Origin: Hordeum vulgare subsp. vulgare
Lineage: Eukaryota; Streptophyta; Magnoliopsida; Poales; Poaceae
NCBI RefSeq assembly: GCF_904849725.1
Contig: NC_058519.1
Span: 109,232,881 to 109,296,880 of the forward strand
Length of the DNA: 64,000 nucleotides
Reading direction: 5' to 3'
In this document: piece after piece, positions 1 through 11,452 of the stretch
How the letters are laid out: every line of letters starts with the position of its first letter
Numbering within the stretch: the stretch's first letter is position 1
Position numbers and translations under genes: made by a program
The notes under the pieces: model-generated
The model's database searches: none
What the model was told of the DNA's origin: nothing
The model's input: the letters and a program-made list of their open reading frames with translations, nothing else

Positions 1-50
1 AAGAGTTTGTAAAGGTTTTCTTTTATCACTTTCTGTTTATCAACTGAATT

Positions 51-86
51 GCTTGACGACAAGCAATGAGTTAAGCTTGGGGGACT
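51..86 (+). promoter_or_regulatory. A1 stem-loop and polypurine tract
   Basis: GCTTGACGACAAGC (51-64) can fold into a 5-bp stem with a 4-base loop. It is followed by AAGCTTGGGGGACT (73-86), the polypurine tract that would prime plus-strand DNA synthesis, directly abutting the LTR. The same stem-loop plus tract arrangement occurs beside the 3' LTRs at 6209, 46666 and 61792. Confidence 0.7.
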
Positions 87-1480
87 TGATACGTCTCAAA
101 CATATCTACTTTTCCAAACACTTTTTCTCTTATTTTGCCCTCTAATTTGCATGACTTGAATGGAACTAACCCAGGTTGACGTTGTTTTCAGCAAAACTAC
201 TGTTGTGTTATTTTTGTGTATAGATAAAAGTTCTCAGAATCGTATGAAATTTTTGAGAACTATTTCTAGAATATATGAGGAATTATGGAGTGAAGAAGTA
301 CCAGAGGGGGGTTGCCTATGGGCCAGCACACATCAAGGCGCACCTTGTTGAGTGGTGGGGCCCACGAGGCTCCTCCCACCCTAACTCGAGTCCTATAAAT
401 TCACATCTCCGGAGAAAAAATCACACAAAAGATTTCATCGCGTTTTACGAGACGGATCCGTCGCCACCTCCCATTCTTCCTCCAGAAGGTTGATCTGGAG
501 TTTGTTTTGGGATCTTGAGAGGGGGCTTCGTCGCGGTTGTCATCACCAACCCTTCCCCGTCAACAATTTCAAGATGCTCACCACCGGGAGTGAGTAATTT
601 CTTTTTAGGCTCGTTGTATGGTGATGGGGTTTGGATGAGATTGATAATGTAATCAATTTAAGTTGATAGGGCTTAATCCCTAGTATCCATTATGTTCTGA
701 GATTGATGTTTCTATGACTTTGCTATGCTTAATTCTTGTCACTAGGGCCCGAGTGCCATGATTTCAGACCTGAACTTATTGTGTCCTCTCTGAATCTAAA
801 AGTGTTTAGATCCTATATTGCAATTTGTATGCACCTATTACATGTTGTGATCCGCATCCCCCAAGGTGAAAATAATTGGGATTGTTTCCGGTGACTGTCG
901 CAGTATGAGGAGTTCATGTATTCACTATGTGTTAATGCTTTGTTCTGGTTCTCTATTAAAAGGATGCCTTAATATCCCTTAGTTGCCATTAGGACCTCGT
1001 TGCCACGGGAGGGTAGTACAGAAGATGTCATGCAAGTTCTTATTGCAAGCACATATGACTATATATGGAATACATGACTACATTATTTAGATGAATTGGA
1101 GCTACTTTTGTGTCGCTCTAGTGTGTAATTGTTACATGATGAATGTCATGCATATCTATCCATCTCTGATCCATGTGCCTACACTTTACATATACTGAAT
1201 CTTGCTAAGTTACTAATGTTGTTGCTACTATCACAACTGCTACATAATTACTACTTTTACTGCTGCTACAAAATTGTTGCTATCAGTGTTAGTGTTACTA
1301 CTATTACTTGATGTGCTACTAAAATCTTCGCTAGAGAGAAATACCCGAGGTGTGGTTGAATTGATAACTCAAGTGCCAAGGCCGATAAATATCCTTTGGC
1401 TCCCCTTGTGTTGAATTAATAAATTAGGATGAAATACTACCGTGAAGACTATCGTGATCCCCTACACTTGTGGGTTATCA
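87..1480 (+). repeat. 3' LTR of A1
   Basis: 1394 bp, TGATA...TATCA ends. It aligns by eye with the solo LTR at 36136-41829 at both ends (same first 25 bases with few changes; same last 27 bases, CCCCTACACTTGTGGGTTATCA). A GC-rich imperfect hairpin lies at about 320-363. Open frames inside it are short and not conserved as proteins. Confidence 0.85.
394..400 (+). promoter_or_regulatory. Candidate TATA box of A1 LTR
   Basis: TATAAAT lies about 300 bp into the LTR, just downstream of the GC-rich hairpin, the same relative position as TATA-like motifs in the other Athila-type LTRs of this window. Prediction from motif and position only. Confidence 0.4.
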
Positions 1481-1485
1481 ATAAT

Positions 1486-2115
1486 ACACTACGACGTTTT
1501 TATGGCATCACCAAATGCCGACACTATTTTCAACATTGCTCGGTGTCCATGGCATCTGATGTCCCGTTAAGTGATATGATTAATAATCGAGATGCAACAG
1601 GGTGTATCGCCAAATGGGCCATAGAGCTCCTCCCTTTTGGAATCACCTACCAACAGGGTGAATCACCTACCAACCATGTTGAGCTATTAAATCTCAGGTG
1701 TTGGCTCACTTCGCGGCCGAATGGACAGAAGTCGAACTCCCTCGAGAGTAAGACACTTACTCACACTGGACCATGTACTTTGACGGCTCCAAAATCCTAG
1801 CCGGACTAGGGCCCGGCATTGTCCTCACATCGCCTACATGTGACAACATTCGGTATGTTTGACAAATTATATAGACACATTCAAAAAATGCAGCAGAATA
1901 CAAAGCTCTATTACACGGACTACGGATAGCAGTCTTCATGGGTGTCAAGCGCATGAAGGTCTGAGGTGATTCTAACCTAGCCATCTCGCAAGCCAATGGC
2001 AAATTCGATGCCAAGAATGCAAAGATGACTACTTACCGGAACACTATCTTAAAAATCTCGGCCGGGTTCAAGGGGCTAGAATTTCACCACATACCTCGAG
2101 ATAGTAACTAGGCCG
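1486..2115 (+). pseudogene. T1 pol fragment: end of RT region and archaeal-type RNase H
   Basis: The first 60 codons read as the RT/RNase H connection (HYFQHCSVS..., NNRDATG, KWAIELLPF), as in Tat-lineage pol. After a frame change, WTMYFDGSKILAGLGPG (from 1767) is the start of an RNase H whose Asp in YFDGS is the first catalytic residue. Further downstream GDSNLAISQ and FHHIPRDSN can be read, with in-frame stops after RYV and before the AAYILARMG segment. The two-RNase-H arrangement is known for Tat elements. Its left end is cut by A1. It cannot make a functional enzyme. Confidence 0.7.
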
Positions 2116-3602
2116 CATATATACTCGCTCGAATGGGCGCAAAACGGGAAAAAGTCCCAGACAACACCTTCCTCGAATGGCTTTTCAAGCCATCCATAGT
2201 CTGGCAAGATGACAAAGGAATGTCGGAGTCACGCATCGTCAGGCAACAGGCCCCACCCGAAGAAGACGATGGACCTAGAGTGCTAGATGGCTCGGTTATT
2301 TAGGAAATAGCTTCCGCGCACGAAGTCATGGTAGTTATTGCTCCATGGACAGAGCCAATCCTCGCATACCTACTATGTAAAGAGCTCCTTGATGATCAAA
2401 CCGACGCACGGTGAATAGTACGACAATCTAAAGCCTATAAAGTTCATGAACTAGAGCTCTATAAGATGAGCACCACGGGCGTCCTGCAGCAATGTATTTC
2501 CGAACAGGAAGGAAGAAAGTTAGTACGGGAGGTACACTCCAGCATGAGAGGACATCACACCGCTAATCGGACCTTGGATAGGAAGGCCTTCCGAGCTGGG
2601 TTTTACTGTCCAGCTACGGGCGCTGATGCCTCAACATTAGTACAATGCTGCCCAGGTTGTCAAGTATTTTCAAAACAGATCCACATGCCCCCCGCAATGC
2701 TCTGAACTATCCCCATCACCTGTCCTTTCATGGTTTGGGGGTTAGATATGGTCGGCCCATTAAAGGGCGGATCAAAAAAACAAATACTTGCTTGTCATGG
2801 TCGATAAATTTGCTAAATGGATTGAAGCAAAACCTGTCACCTCGGCTGACACCACACATGTAATTGAGTTCCCCTCCGGGGTAGTACACTGTTATGGTAT
2901 ACCTCACAGTCTGATTACAGACAATAGGACAAACTTCATGGCCAAATCGGTCAAGGGTTGGTGTAAAAAAATTGGCATTAAGCTCGATTATGCGTTAGTA
3001 TACCACCCATAGTCCAATGGACACGTGGAGCGGGAAAATGGATTAATCCTAAGCGACATCAAGTCGTGGTTGGTATGCTCCCTTAAAGGTGTAGACTGCG
3101 AACGGGTCGAGGCACTTGATTCTGTCTTATGGGGTCAGCGTACCATGCCCAATTGATCCACCAGATATACACCGTTTTATGGTATATGGCGCCGAGGTAG
3201 TACTCCCTTGCGACATCATACATGATTCACCTTGGGTATGCATGTATGAAGAATGGGAAGCCGAGCTTTATCGACATGACGCTTTGGATGCCCTCTAAGA
3301 AGAGTGTGGCTCGGGCACAATCTGCTATATACCAGTAGCAAGCCCGGCACTGCCACAGCAGAGAGGTCCGTGCCAATGACTTTAGCGTCACAAGGATAGG
3401 ATGGTTCACTTGAGGAGAATATCGACCTCGTTATGAGGCTACATCCCTAAAAGCAATAGCACATGCTATCCCCTCGATGGGATGGGCATTCATTATTTAT
3501 CAAGTGCTGATCGGAGGAGCTTATCGAATCCGAGAACCGGAGGACGGAAGTCTAGAGCCCAATCCTTGGAACATGGCGTTGCTACGACGCTTCTACGGAT
3601 GA
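2116..3602 (+). pseudogene. T1 integrase remnant
   Basis: A zinc-binding N-terminal region (GHHTANRTLDRKAFRAGFY, then CCPGC) is at about 2540-2660. The catalytic core follows with all three acidic positions visible: WGLDMVGP (about 2737-2760), ITDNRTNF (Asp at 2920-2922) and GHVERENG (Glu at 3028-3030). A stop (TAG, 3010-3012) lies just before SNGHVE and frameshifts separate the blocks. The C-terminus reads NPWNMALLRRFYG then TGA at 3600-3602, the usual end of Tat-lineage integrases. Dead copy. Confidence 0.75.
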
Positions 3603-4352
3603 CCAACTCGCTGATCAATGCTTATTAGGCCAACCACCTCTATTTTCCTTTTATTTTTCATTCTTTTAATATTTTCTACACCTCAAAAAATACTTTGAAA
3701 AACTTCGAGAGATAATGTAGCTTATTCTTTTGAAAACACATGTTATTTCAACCTCTTATACACTACTATTTGTAAAGCCATAATATGGATAGATTTGATT
3801 TAAGTTTTCGTCAAGCTTTATTTCCCGGCTCTTGTGTTTGCCCCTTATGTTCCACATGATTCGGCTGAGGGGAAAGGGGAGCATCGCTGTGATTGTTACT
3901 CTCAGGTCAGCCGGTGTAGTACCTCGGTCACAGAAAGCCAAAAGCTTGCACTCTTGACATACAAATGGATCGGCCATGACATAGAGATAATGTGGGATGG
4001 GTCTTTTAAACCCTGACTAGGTACTTCCCATGAGGTCACCCGTCTTTGGATATTTGTGCTCGACACAATCTCCCAAGGAAAGGGATTGTTAGAAGGGATA
4101 TTTTCCTTGGAAGATGTTGCTTACGTTAAAAGTGATATAACATAACTTTCCGCACCCCTCTTGTATTTCGACCCATATAGTCAGATCGCCTCATCATCCA
4201 AAGCACTTTCTATGATTACTCCGACCAAGTGGTATGGGACACTCCTCGGTCACTGGCCATGGAGGTATAAGCCGATGGCTGGCTAACACAGTTCAGACGC
4301 GTGGTGTGAATATTGACATAAGTACTTCGGTACATCAAGGTCACACTAATTA
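3603..4352 (+). other. T1 spacer between integrase and antisense ORF
   Basis: About 750 bp downstream of the integrase stop. AT-rich at 3630-3780, then mixed. Short open frames exist on both strands but none resembles a known domain. I see no RNA gene or repeat. Confidence 0.45.
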
Positions 4353-4722
4353 TTAGACTAGGTCTAGTCCATCTATTAAGGTATCTAGAGCGCACCCTTT
4401 GTGCAAAAACTGGGCAGGTGGCATAACAGTTGTGTGCACAATGCTCGTAGGTATCTCTTGACCATGTGGCCCTTTGGGTCCCACTTCGGCTAGCTCCGTC
4501 ATTTCAACACTTGTATAATGGGTCTTCGCCATGGCCCAGGCCTCCCGCGCTCCCTCCCAACAGGACGACACCTTCCAAGCATGTATTCGATGCTGATCTC
4601 TTTTAAGCTGGTCGGCTAAGACTACCTTGTCTTTAGGTACTGGTACCACCTCGGGCCACTAATCTTGGAATACGTCCTTCATTGCTTTATGTGCACTCTC
4701 GTGCACCACATAAGAGATGAGA
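4353..4722 (-). pseudogene. T1 antisense extra ORF, C-terminal part
   Basis: Reading the - strand from 4722, ISYVVHESAHKAMKDVFQD, a stop, then WPEVVPVPKDKVV leads into an open frame of 98 codons from 4649 ending at 4353 (CWEGAREAWAMAKTHYTSVE...). It is the continuation of the N-terminal part at 8421-9307, from which it is separated by the A2 insertion. Grass Tat elements (RIRE2/Grande-like) are known to carry extra ORFs 3' of pol, some on the opposite strand; function unknown. The in-frame stop just before WPEVV shows decay. Confidence 0.65.
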
Positions 4723-6209
4723 TGATAATCGCCAAGTGCAAGGAATCATCATAGCACTTTCCAAAGATGGAAGTGATAAGTATGGAGTGTTGAACCCACA
4801 AGGAGCTAAAGGTAAGATCAATATTCTCTCAAGTCCTATCTGCCACCGATAGGACCCTACATACACCGAACGTTTGCTTATATCTAATAACGAGAAGAAA
4901 AAACTACGTCGTGGGTATAAAGAGGATAACTTTGGATGATATTGGAGAACAAAAATATGAAAACAATCACTCCCTAAATAAAGTTAGAATATATTACATT
5001 ATATTATAAATAGCAAGTGTGGAATAATGGTGGTATGGTGTGCAGAATCATCCTAGGCAATTGATAACAAGATCGGTAATCATTCTTGCAATTTTATGAG
5101 GGAGAGGCATGAGCTAACATACTTTATGTACGTGGATCATACGAACTTATGATTGGACCTTTACCAAGCATATGAAACTACTAGATATCATTAAGATAAA
5201 CCCAACCATAGCATTAAACATCAAGTCCCCTTTACTCCATACGCAATAATCCCCTTATTCGGGTGTAACCTGTTTTCCCTCTAGCCAACCACTATAAGCA
5301 AATCATGAATGTATTGCAACATCCCATAGCGGGAATACCTCACCATATTGCGAGAATACCTCACGTGCATGCGGCGCGGAGGGTATCATAGGACAACAGC
5401 AAAATAAAACATACACTCAAACCAATCAAGATCATCAATCAACCCAAAGGACAACATAAATCTAATCAAACATCATAGAATGGCAACACATCATTGAATA
5501 ATAATATGTGGCATGAAACACCATGTTCAAGTAGGGGTAATTACAACAGGGTGTGGGAGAGTGGGTTGCTGAAAATAGATGACGAAGGTAATGAAGACGG
5601 TGATGTTGATGAAGACGATCACCACAATGGCCTCTCCCTAGATGGGGACAGGTTCTCCCCTCTGATACTCGTCCTCCATGCCTCCCGGAGGGGCAAGATC
5701 CCCTCCGAGTTTGGATCTCTCTCTGTTTCCCCCCTCTTTTCTCTATTGTTTTCTCTCAAGATTGGTTTTTTCGTCGATACAAAGAGTTGCGGTGGTGAGG
5801 CAGAGAGTCTCTCCTAATTTTTGAGGGTTTCTATATTTATAGGATTTTTTGGCGTTGGAATCATGCAAAACGGAGTTACGATGAGCTCACAAGCTAACAT
5901 GGCCCTTTGACCCACCCTGGGCGTGCCATGTTGGCTTGTTGACAACAAGGAGCCCCCTCCAGTGGTTCTTTGCTCCAATGTTGCTCGTATGTTAGAGAAA
6001 AAATCACCAAAAAATTTCGGGTGATTCCAAGAACTTCCATTTTCTGCACACACAAAAAGACAGCACGATAATTCTTGTGAAAACAGCGTCAGTCCAGGTT
6101 ATTTCTAATTAAATCATAGAAGTGCATCAAAGCCATATAAAAGTATTGTAAACATAGGTGAATATGGCATGAATACTTCATAAATTATTGATACATTAGA
6201 GCCGTATCA
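4723..6209 (-). repeat. 3' LTR of A2
   Basis: 1487 bp. In its own orientation it starts TGATACGGCTCTAATG and ends GGCGATTATCA. A different LTR family from A1, A4 and A5. A strong hairpin is at 5889-5939: arms of 15 bases, ACAAGCTAACATGGC paired with GCCATGTTGGCTTGT, one mismatch. Confidence 0.85.
5832..5841 (-). promoter_or_regulatory. Candidate TATA box of A2 LTR
   Basis: TATAAATATA on the - strand, about 370 bp from the LTR start and about 50 bp downstream of the LTR hairpin. Motif and position only. Confidence 0.4.
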
Positions 6210-6244
6210 GTATCTCCAAGCTTAATTCATGCTCGTCCGCGAGT
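6210..6244 (-). promoter_or_regulatory. A2 polypurine tract and stem-loop
   Basis: In element orientation ACTCGCGGACGAGC (6231-6244) forms the stem-loop and AAGCTTGGAGATAC (6210-6223) is the tract abutting the LTR. Compared with the A1 and A5 stems (CTTG/CAAG) one base pair is changed on both sides (CTCG/CGAG). Confidence 0.6.
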
Positions 6245-8420
6245 AGGTGAATGATAAAAGAAATAATTTATGAAGTGTGAATGCTAGCATAGTATATAAT
6301 TTTGGTCAATGTTACTTCCAATCACTTTTTCTAGCATCATAAAACAGCAACTCTTTACTCATAGAACTTCTCATGACCAAGTAACAAGCTATTCACATGG
6401 TAAAGTATAGACCATGGACTTTCTTGAAAACTAGCAAACTATGTTTTCAGTCATCTAACAATTGTAATTCATCTTATTTCTAGGAAGGGTCTATGTAAGA
6501 GCTTTGATTTATCAAATTTCACATACTCAACTATCATTTAGTCTTCTATGATTCCTGACACTCAAGGCATATTTTTAGAACAAGCGGTTTCAATCAAACA
6601 CATAGGAAGATAGGAGCTTAATGTTCCGCCTCCCATCTTATTTATCTCACAGATAATTTGAATAATAATGAATCATGATCACCTATATCCAACTGAATAT
6701 ATGTTCCTGGATCTTTCCCCACCCCATGATGCTTGTCAACAAAAGAATTAATAGATTGAAATAGGGATGAACATTATTGACTCTTGCATAAAAGTAAATG
6801 TAGAAATACATAAAAGTAAAAGAGAGGCCCTTCGTAGAGGGAAGCACAGGTTGTCATGCACTTCTTTATTTTTGTATGTGCAATCTCTTAATCAAAAGAA
6901 ATTTTACTTTATATTGCCCCTTGTGATAGCAAACTTTATTATATAGCCTCTCGCTTTTATTTCTTTGCCATCACAAGATCGTACAAAGCTTATTTTCCCG
7001 TACAATAAGTATCATACATGCTTAGGAGTAATTTTTATTGCTTTGTGCACTGATGACAACTTACTTGAATGATCTTATTCAATCCATAGGTAGGTGGACT
7101 CTCATGGCAACAAACTGGGTTTAAGCGTTATGGATGCACAAGTGGTATCTCTACTTAGTGTGATTTTTAGGGCTAGCAAAGGATCTAAAGCAAGCACCAC
7201 ATGTTAGAGGATCCATGACAATAAACCCTTTATGTGAATATAAGAAAACATAACCATTATGTTGTATTCCTTGTCCAACATCAACTACTTGATCAAATTT
7301 GAAAATAATTCATGGGGGCTCACAATCATAGAAGATGTCCAAGATAGTATGTTTATATGTGAAATATTTCTTCCTTCAATATCATTTAATGTATTGTTCA
7401 AGTGACCAATGATATGTTTGCTAACCTTCAATAAATTTTATTACTTATACTCTTAGTATGTGAAGTCACTACTCCCCATGGGACAAGCATATCAAGCATA
7501 TATAATTTCACGTTTTATGACATTCAATTGATTCAACATTTTCTCTTAGGATATAAGTGAATCACAAGAGTGAAACTACTATCAAAAATATATAAGTGGA
7601 GTTCATAGAGCATTCTTTAATGAATATAGAGAGATCAATATCCAAGATCAAAATATATAAGTGAAGCACATGAAGCATTCTATAAATCCATACTCAAAAG
7701 ATTCAAGTGGAGCATGAGAAGCATTCTATAAATTAACCAAGTATTATTCCATGAAAACTCTATGATAACTAGATAACAAAACTATGACAACAATCTGTCC
7801 AAGCAGAATAGTCTGTAGTAATCAATTTAAAAAGTGTACTTCTGTATCTTCAAAAATTCTGAAAACTTAGGACAAGGTACATAATTTGTATGACAGTAGT
7901 GTGTAAAAATGTCAGAAACTTCCCACGTTCGAGTAAAATCTCATAATTCAAATACTACAGCAAAAGTTTCTGTTTGTTTACAGCACCCCTCACACATGCA
8001 ATTGAGGCATTCTAAAAGAAACTCTTGGAATTTTTTATTAAAAATACGATTATAAATAACAGCAAGAAAATTTTAACAAAATAAAGTGACGCTCGAAGAA
8101 AAACACAAATTATTTGATGAATAAAAATATAACTCCAAGTAAGATAGCCTTCCGGGGCATCCCCACGCTTAGATGCTTGAGTATTACTTGGATATTACCT
8201 TGGGAGTGCCTTGGGCATCCCCAAGCTTAGGGTCTTCACGCTCCTTATTCTCCTCATGTTGATATCTCAACCAAAACTTGAAAGCTTCAATCACACAAAA
8301 CTTAACACAAACCTCATGAGATCCGTTAGTATAATAGGTAAATCATAAACTTTAGGTATTGTTATAAATTTATTCATAAATGTTATCATAAGTTGTTGTA
8401 TTCTAACTTCTGCTTGGAAA
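6245..8420 (-). other. A2 long 3' non-coding region
   Basis: About 2.2 kb without coding sequence. It holds blocks strongly similar to the 3' region of A5 (for example 6826-6870 with 47254-47292, and 7048-7095 with 47482-47523) although their LTRs differ. At 7553-7720 a motif close to AAATATATAAGTGAAGCAC repeats four times at about 35-60 bp spacing, as it does in A6 (63486-63650). Two polypurine-tract-like copies, GCATCCCCACGCTT (8157-8170) and GCATCCCCAAGCTT (8215-8228), lie near its inner edge. Confidence 0.6.
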
Positions 8421-9307
8421 CTTCCTCTGTCGTCCCTTGATAGATGTCAAACAGTGCTGCTCCAAAGGATGCTCGACCATTGAATTCCTCTCGAATTGTT
8501 CGGGAGGCATCACCGATCCCGTTGAAACTCGCATAGTAGACGAGTACGTTGCCGAATTGGTTGGACTCTTCGACACATCGCCTTGGCCATTACATCTATT
8601 ATTGTGAGGCTGGTACTAGTCAATTGCTTCACCTAGGCTGCCAACTTGGTGACTTTGGCACTCTCCTCTTGAAAGGGAGCTTGTGGTCGCCAGCTGTAAT
8701 GCTTCTTCGAGGGTTCCGGGGGAAATGAGGGGAGTCCTGGTCCAATGGGCTCAAGAAGAGGAACATCATCTATGTAGAACCACTCGGTTGGCCAGATGTA
8801 AGTGTCTTGCCCAGGTGTGCCCGAGGGGTATCCGGTCCCCCCAATCGTGCAGACTTCAGCCGCCCCAACATCGTATAGTTTCTCGTCAGAAAAACAGGGC
8901 ACTACGTAGAAAAACTTTCTCCATAGATCGAAGTGCGCCTCACATCCGAGGTGCATCTGGAAAAGGGCAACAAACCCCGTGATATGTAAAATCGAGTTGG
9001 GGTGAAGTGACAGAGCTGCAGCCCATAAAACTCCAGTATGACCCAAAGGAATGGGTGAATGGGAAATCCTAAGCCATGCAATAGGAAAGAGACGAATCCT
9101 TTCGCCTTCTCGAGGGGAAGGGTGGCTCTCTGCGTGGACCTGCCCGCTCATGGATGCCATACCGGAGTGTGATGTTGTTAGATGTGAATTTGGTAGGTCT
9201 CCTTGTCCGGCTAGGCGCTCTAGGTGGAGGCGGGAGACAGAGCAACTGCCCCAGTCACCTCTGGTAGGGCCGTGGGGATGTCTCGAAGAACCAGCATCGC
9301 TCGCCAT
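8421..9307 (-). pseudogene. T1 antisense extra ORF, N-terminal part (putative gypsy-type transposon domain)
   Basis: From 9307 on the - strand an open frame of 224 codons runs to 8633, then continues with stops to about 8421 (DVMAKAMCRRVQPI..., FNGRASFGAALFDIYQG in a shifted frame). The block NSILHITGFVALFQMHLGCEAHFDLWRKFF matches the grass protein domain usually called putative gypsy-type transposon (Pfam Transposase_28, from memory). It lies antisense to T1 between pol and the 3' LTR. Biochemical role unknown. A2 interrupts it at about 8420; the rest is at 4353-4722. Confidence 0.7.
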
Positions 9308-9670
9308 GAAGAACTTTCAAGGGTGGACTTGGAAGAGGGGAAGTTCTCACATGATTTGTTTGAAGAAAGGAATAGAGACTACCTCGTAAATTCACACGCT
9401 CGATTTGTTAATAAAAGGGGGGAAAGGAGCGACATTTTGACATTCCGCCATAAAGCGGTCCAATTTCCCGTAAGAAAGTGGTCATAACAGTTAGTATTTG
9501 GATACCACGTGTGACGAAGACGGACTTGCCAGACATAATCGTAGATACAACCGAATACCTTTATAAGACGAACTGAAAGCATGACGGGAACTTGCGTGTC
9601 AAGCCAAAGACCGCAGGAGCCGAAGTCCAGGAGTGTCATCCTTAGCGTCGAAGACCAGTTCAGGGGTTAC

Positions 9671-10162
9671 TGACGGTGTCCTGGGCTAGGGGGCCTAACC
9701 TAGTCAGCCCGGACTCCTTGGACTAGGCAAGGGGGCCTTCCAACTGTTGAAGATGGACTCTAGAGATTGCACGAGGGAACCTGATCAAGACTACGTCTGC
9801 CGAAGACTTGTCGTATATTCCAAGACTTCTTCTGTTGCCTTTATGATAAGATACCGAGCTTGTAACCCTAGATAACCTACTTGGCGTGTATATAAGCTGG
9901 GGGGTTTATCCCATAGAGAGGACTTGAACACAACATTACTCACCTATACCTAGGGTTAGAACACATCTCACAATCTCGAGGTAGATCAACTTTGTATTCG
10001 ATACTACTCCATCATTATATACAAGAGTAGGACGTAGGGTTTTACCTCCATCAAGAGGGCCCAAACTTGGGTAAACATTGTCGCTTTCATTCTTGTTACC
10101 ACCGATCCAAGATCCACAGCTCGGGACCCCTGCCTCGAGGTCAGCCGGTTTTTAGACCAACA
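9671..10162 (+). repeat. 3' LTR of T1
   Basis: 492 bp, starting TGACGGTGTCCTGGGCTAGGG and ending GACCAACA, directly after a purine-rich stretch. TATATAAG at 9889-9896 is a good TATA candidate. The matching LTR of T2 at 11453-11949 shares its start, the TATATAA region and a downstream block (GAGGTAGATCAAC), so T1 and T2 are related families. Directly after its end, T2 antisense-ORF sequence begins, placing T1 inside T2. Confidence 0.75.
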
Positions 10163-10900
10163 CTCGAGGACGATCGGGCTTATAGATCCACATCGGGCTA
10201 GCCTAGCATTGGATAGGTAGGATTCCACGATGCAACATCATGTTAATCACATCCACTAGCTTGACGCTTTTATTGAAAGATAGGATCCTCCCCTGAAGGG
10301 CAATAACCTCGTTCGGGTTGCCCCATTCGAGGTTCACCGGCTGACAAGAGCTCAACTTCCTCCGGGGAAGACCTGTGAAGGGAAGAAGCACGACTTGGTC
10401 CGCGGTGTGAGGCTCGGTGATGTAGAACTAGTCCCGCTGCCACATCTTCACCATCTCAACGAAGGTCCCCTCTCGCCAATCTAGTTTATAGCGGTTGCTG
10501 ATCATGGCTCCGCCACACTCGGTGAAATCACCACCATCAGTCTTTGACTTGACTCATAAATATTTAAACACAAGTTGAAGTGTGGCGACACCCTTAGAAA
10601 TGCCTCGCACACTGTAATGAAGGCGTTGAGGTGGAGGCTGGAATTCGGGGCAAGAGTATAGAAATCTAGCCCATAGAAAAAGAGAATCCCCCGCACGAAG
10701 GGGCACAGAGGGAATCCCAGACCAATGATGAGGTGGGAAACAAAGATTACTCACTCTTTGTCGCGGGGATTAGGAATGCGTTGGTTGGGATCCAGGACCC
10801 TGCAGTCCACACCGTGAGGGAGGTACCTAGCCTGCCGGAGCTCATCGATGGTGGAGAGGTCGACCCTCAAAGGAACTTACTTCCCTCCTAGATCTGCCAT
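10163..10900 (-). pseudogene. T2 antisense extra ORF (putative gypsy-type transposon domain), truncated
   Basis: Starts at 10900 (ATG on the - strand). After a few stops the frame reads LIIGLGFPLCPFVRGILFFY and then PNSSLHLNAFITVCEAFLRV, the core of the same domain seen in T1 at 8633-9307. Downstream, FYITEPHTADQVVLLPFTG and LVDVINMMLHRGILPIQ can be read to 10203, after which T1 cuts it. At least four in-frame stops and one frameshift. Sequence is clearly homologous to, but diverged from, the T1 copy. Function unknown. Confidence 0.75.
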
Positions 10901-11452
10901 GTCCATTGGACGAGAAAAAGCTTCGAGCTTGATGGAATGGGGGCACTGGGAGCTGTGAAGGTTTGGGCATTGGAGGTAGGGAGAGCGTGGGCAAAAAGAT
11001 TAGCTAGCCCAAGTCCTTTATAGGCTAGTAAAAGGTGAAGCGCCCCCTTAATCGCGCCGAGAAAACCACCACATTTTGGCCAATCGTGTCATTATAAACG
11101 CATGTGGTAAAACAAATCGATTGACAATAACCCCCAAAATGCGGGACATGATCTATGTTTTGATATGACATGCTAGCCCAAGGATTGCCTCAAACCACGA
11201 TTTGAGGAAGTAGTAACCCAAGCACATTATGTCGCGGGTGTGATGCTTTAGAAAAAGTTGTCAGAACTCACCTATCAAGTGTGCTTATAAATTTGGTCCT
11301 TCGAGCCTGGTTAAGCACTTCGGATGCAGACCTTGTATAGCTGATTTGGGCTTGTACTATTGAACTGCCTGCTAAGCCAAATATTATTGTGTTGAAGGGA
11401 TTGTCCGAGAACGATTTCCATCCTGAGCTTCAAAGACAAGTTCGGGGGCTAC

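Larger units (their letters stand above)
1..1480 (+). mobile_element. A1: 3' end of an Athila-type Ty3/Gypsy retrotransposon
   Basis: Only the last 86 bases of the internal region and the complete 3' LTR (87-1480) are in view; the body lies left of the window. A polypurine tract directly precedes an LTR that starts TGATACGTCTC and ends GGGTTATCA. Immediately after the LTR, sequence resumes in the middle of a Tat-type pol gene, so A1 inserted into T1. The five bases after the LTR are ATAAT; the matching target copy would lie left of the window. The same LTR family occurs as the solo LTR at 36136-41829. Family name within the Athila group not resolved. Confidence 0.8.
4723..8420 (-). mobile_element. 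A2: truncated Athila-type Gypsy element
   Basis: Runs on the - strand. The 3' LTR is 4723-6209, preceded (in its own orientation) by a polypurine tract and about 2.2 kb of 3' non-coding sequence, then the sequence switches at about 8415-8425 to T1 antisense-ORF code. No gag, pol or 5' LTR remains, so most of A2 was deleted at its right edge. The five bases before the LTR are TGAGA; because of the truncation no second duplication can be seen. The right boundary is accurate only to about 10-15 bp. Confidence 0.75.
1481..10162 (+). mobile_element. T1: Tat-lineage Ty3/Gypsy element, interrupted twice
   Basis: In order on the + strand: RT tail and the extra RNase H typical of the Tat lineage (1486-2115), integrase (to 3602), a non-coding spacer, an antisense ORF split by A2 (4353-4722 and about 8421-9307), a spacer 9308-9656 with nothing recognisable, a polypurine stretch (AGTTCAGGGGTTAC, 9657-9670) and the 3' LTR. 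The two halves of the antisense ORF join in protein sense across A2, which shows they are one element. gag, protease, most of RT and the 5' LTR lie left of the window beyond A1. All coding parts carry stops. Confidence 0.75.

Noticed and set aside
5494..5817. Open frame of 107 codons with an acidic run
   Set aside because: Antisense within the A2 LTR; the acidic run comes from a GATGA-rich stretch.
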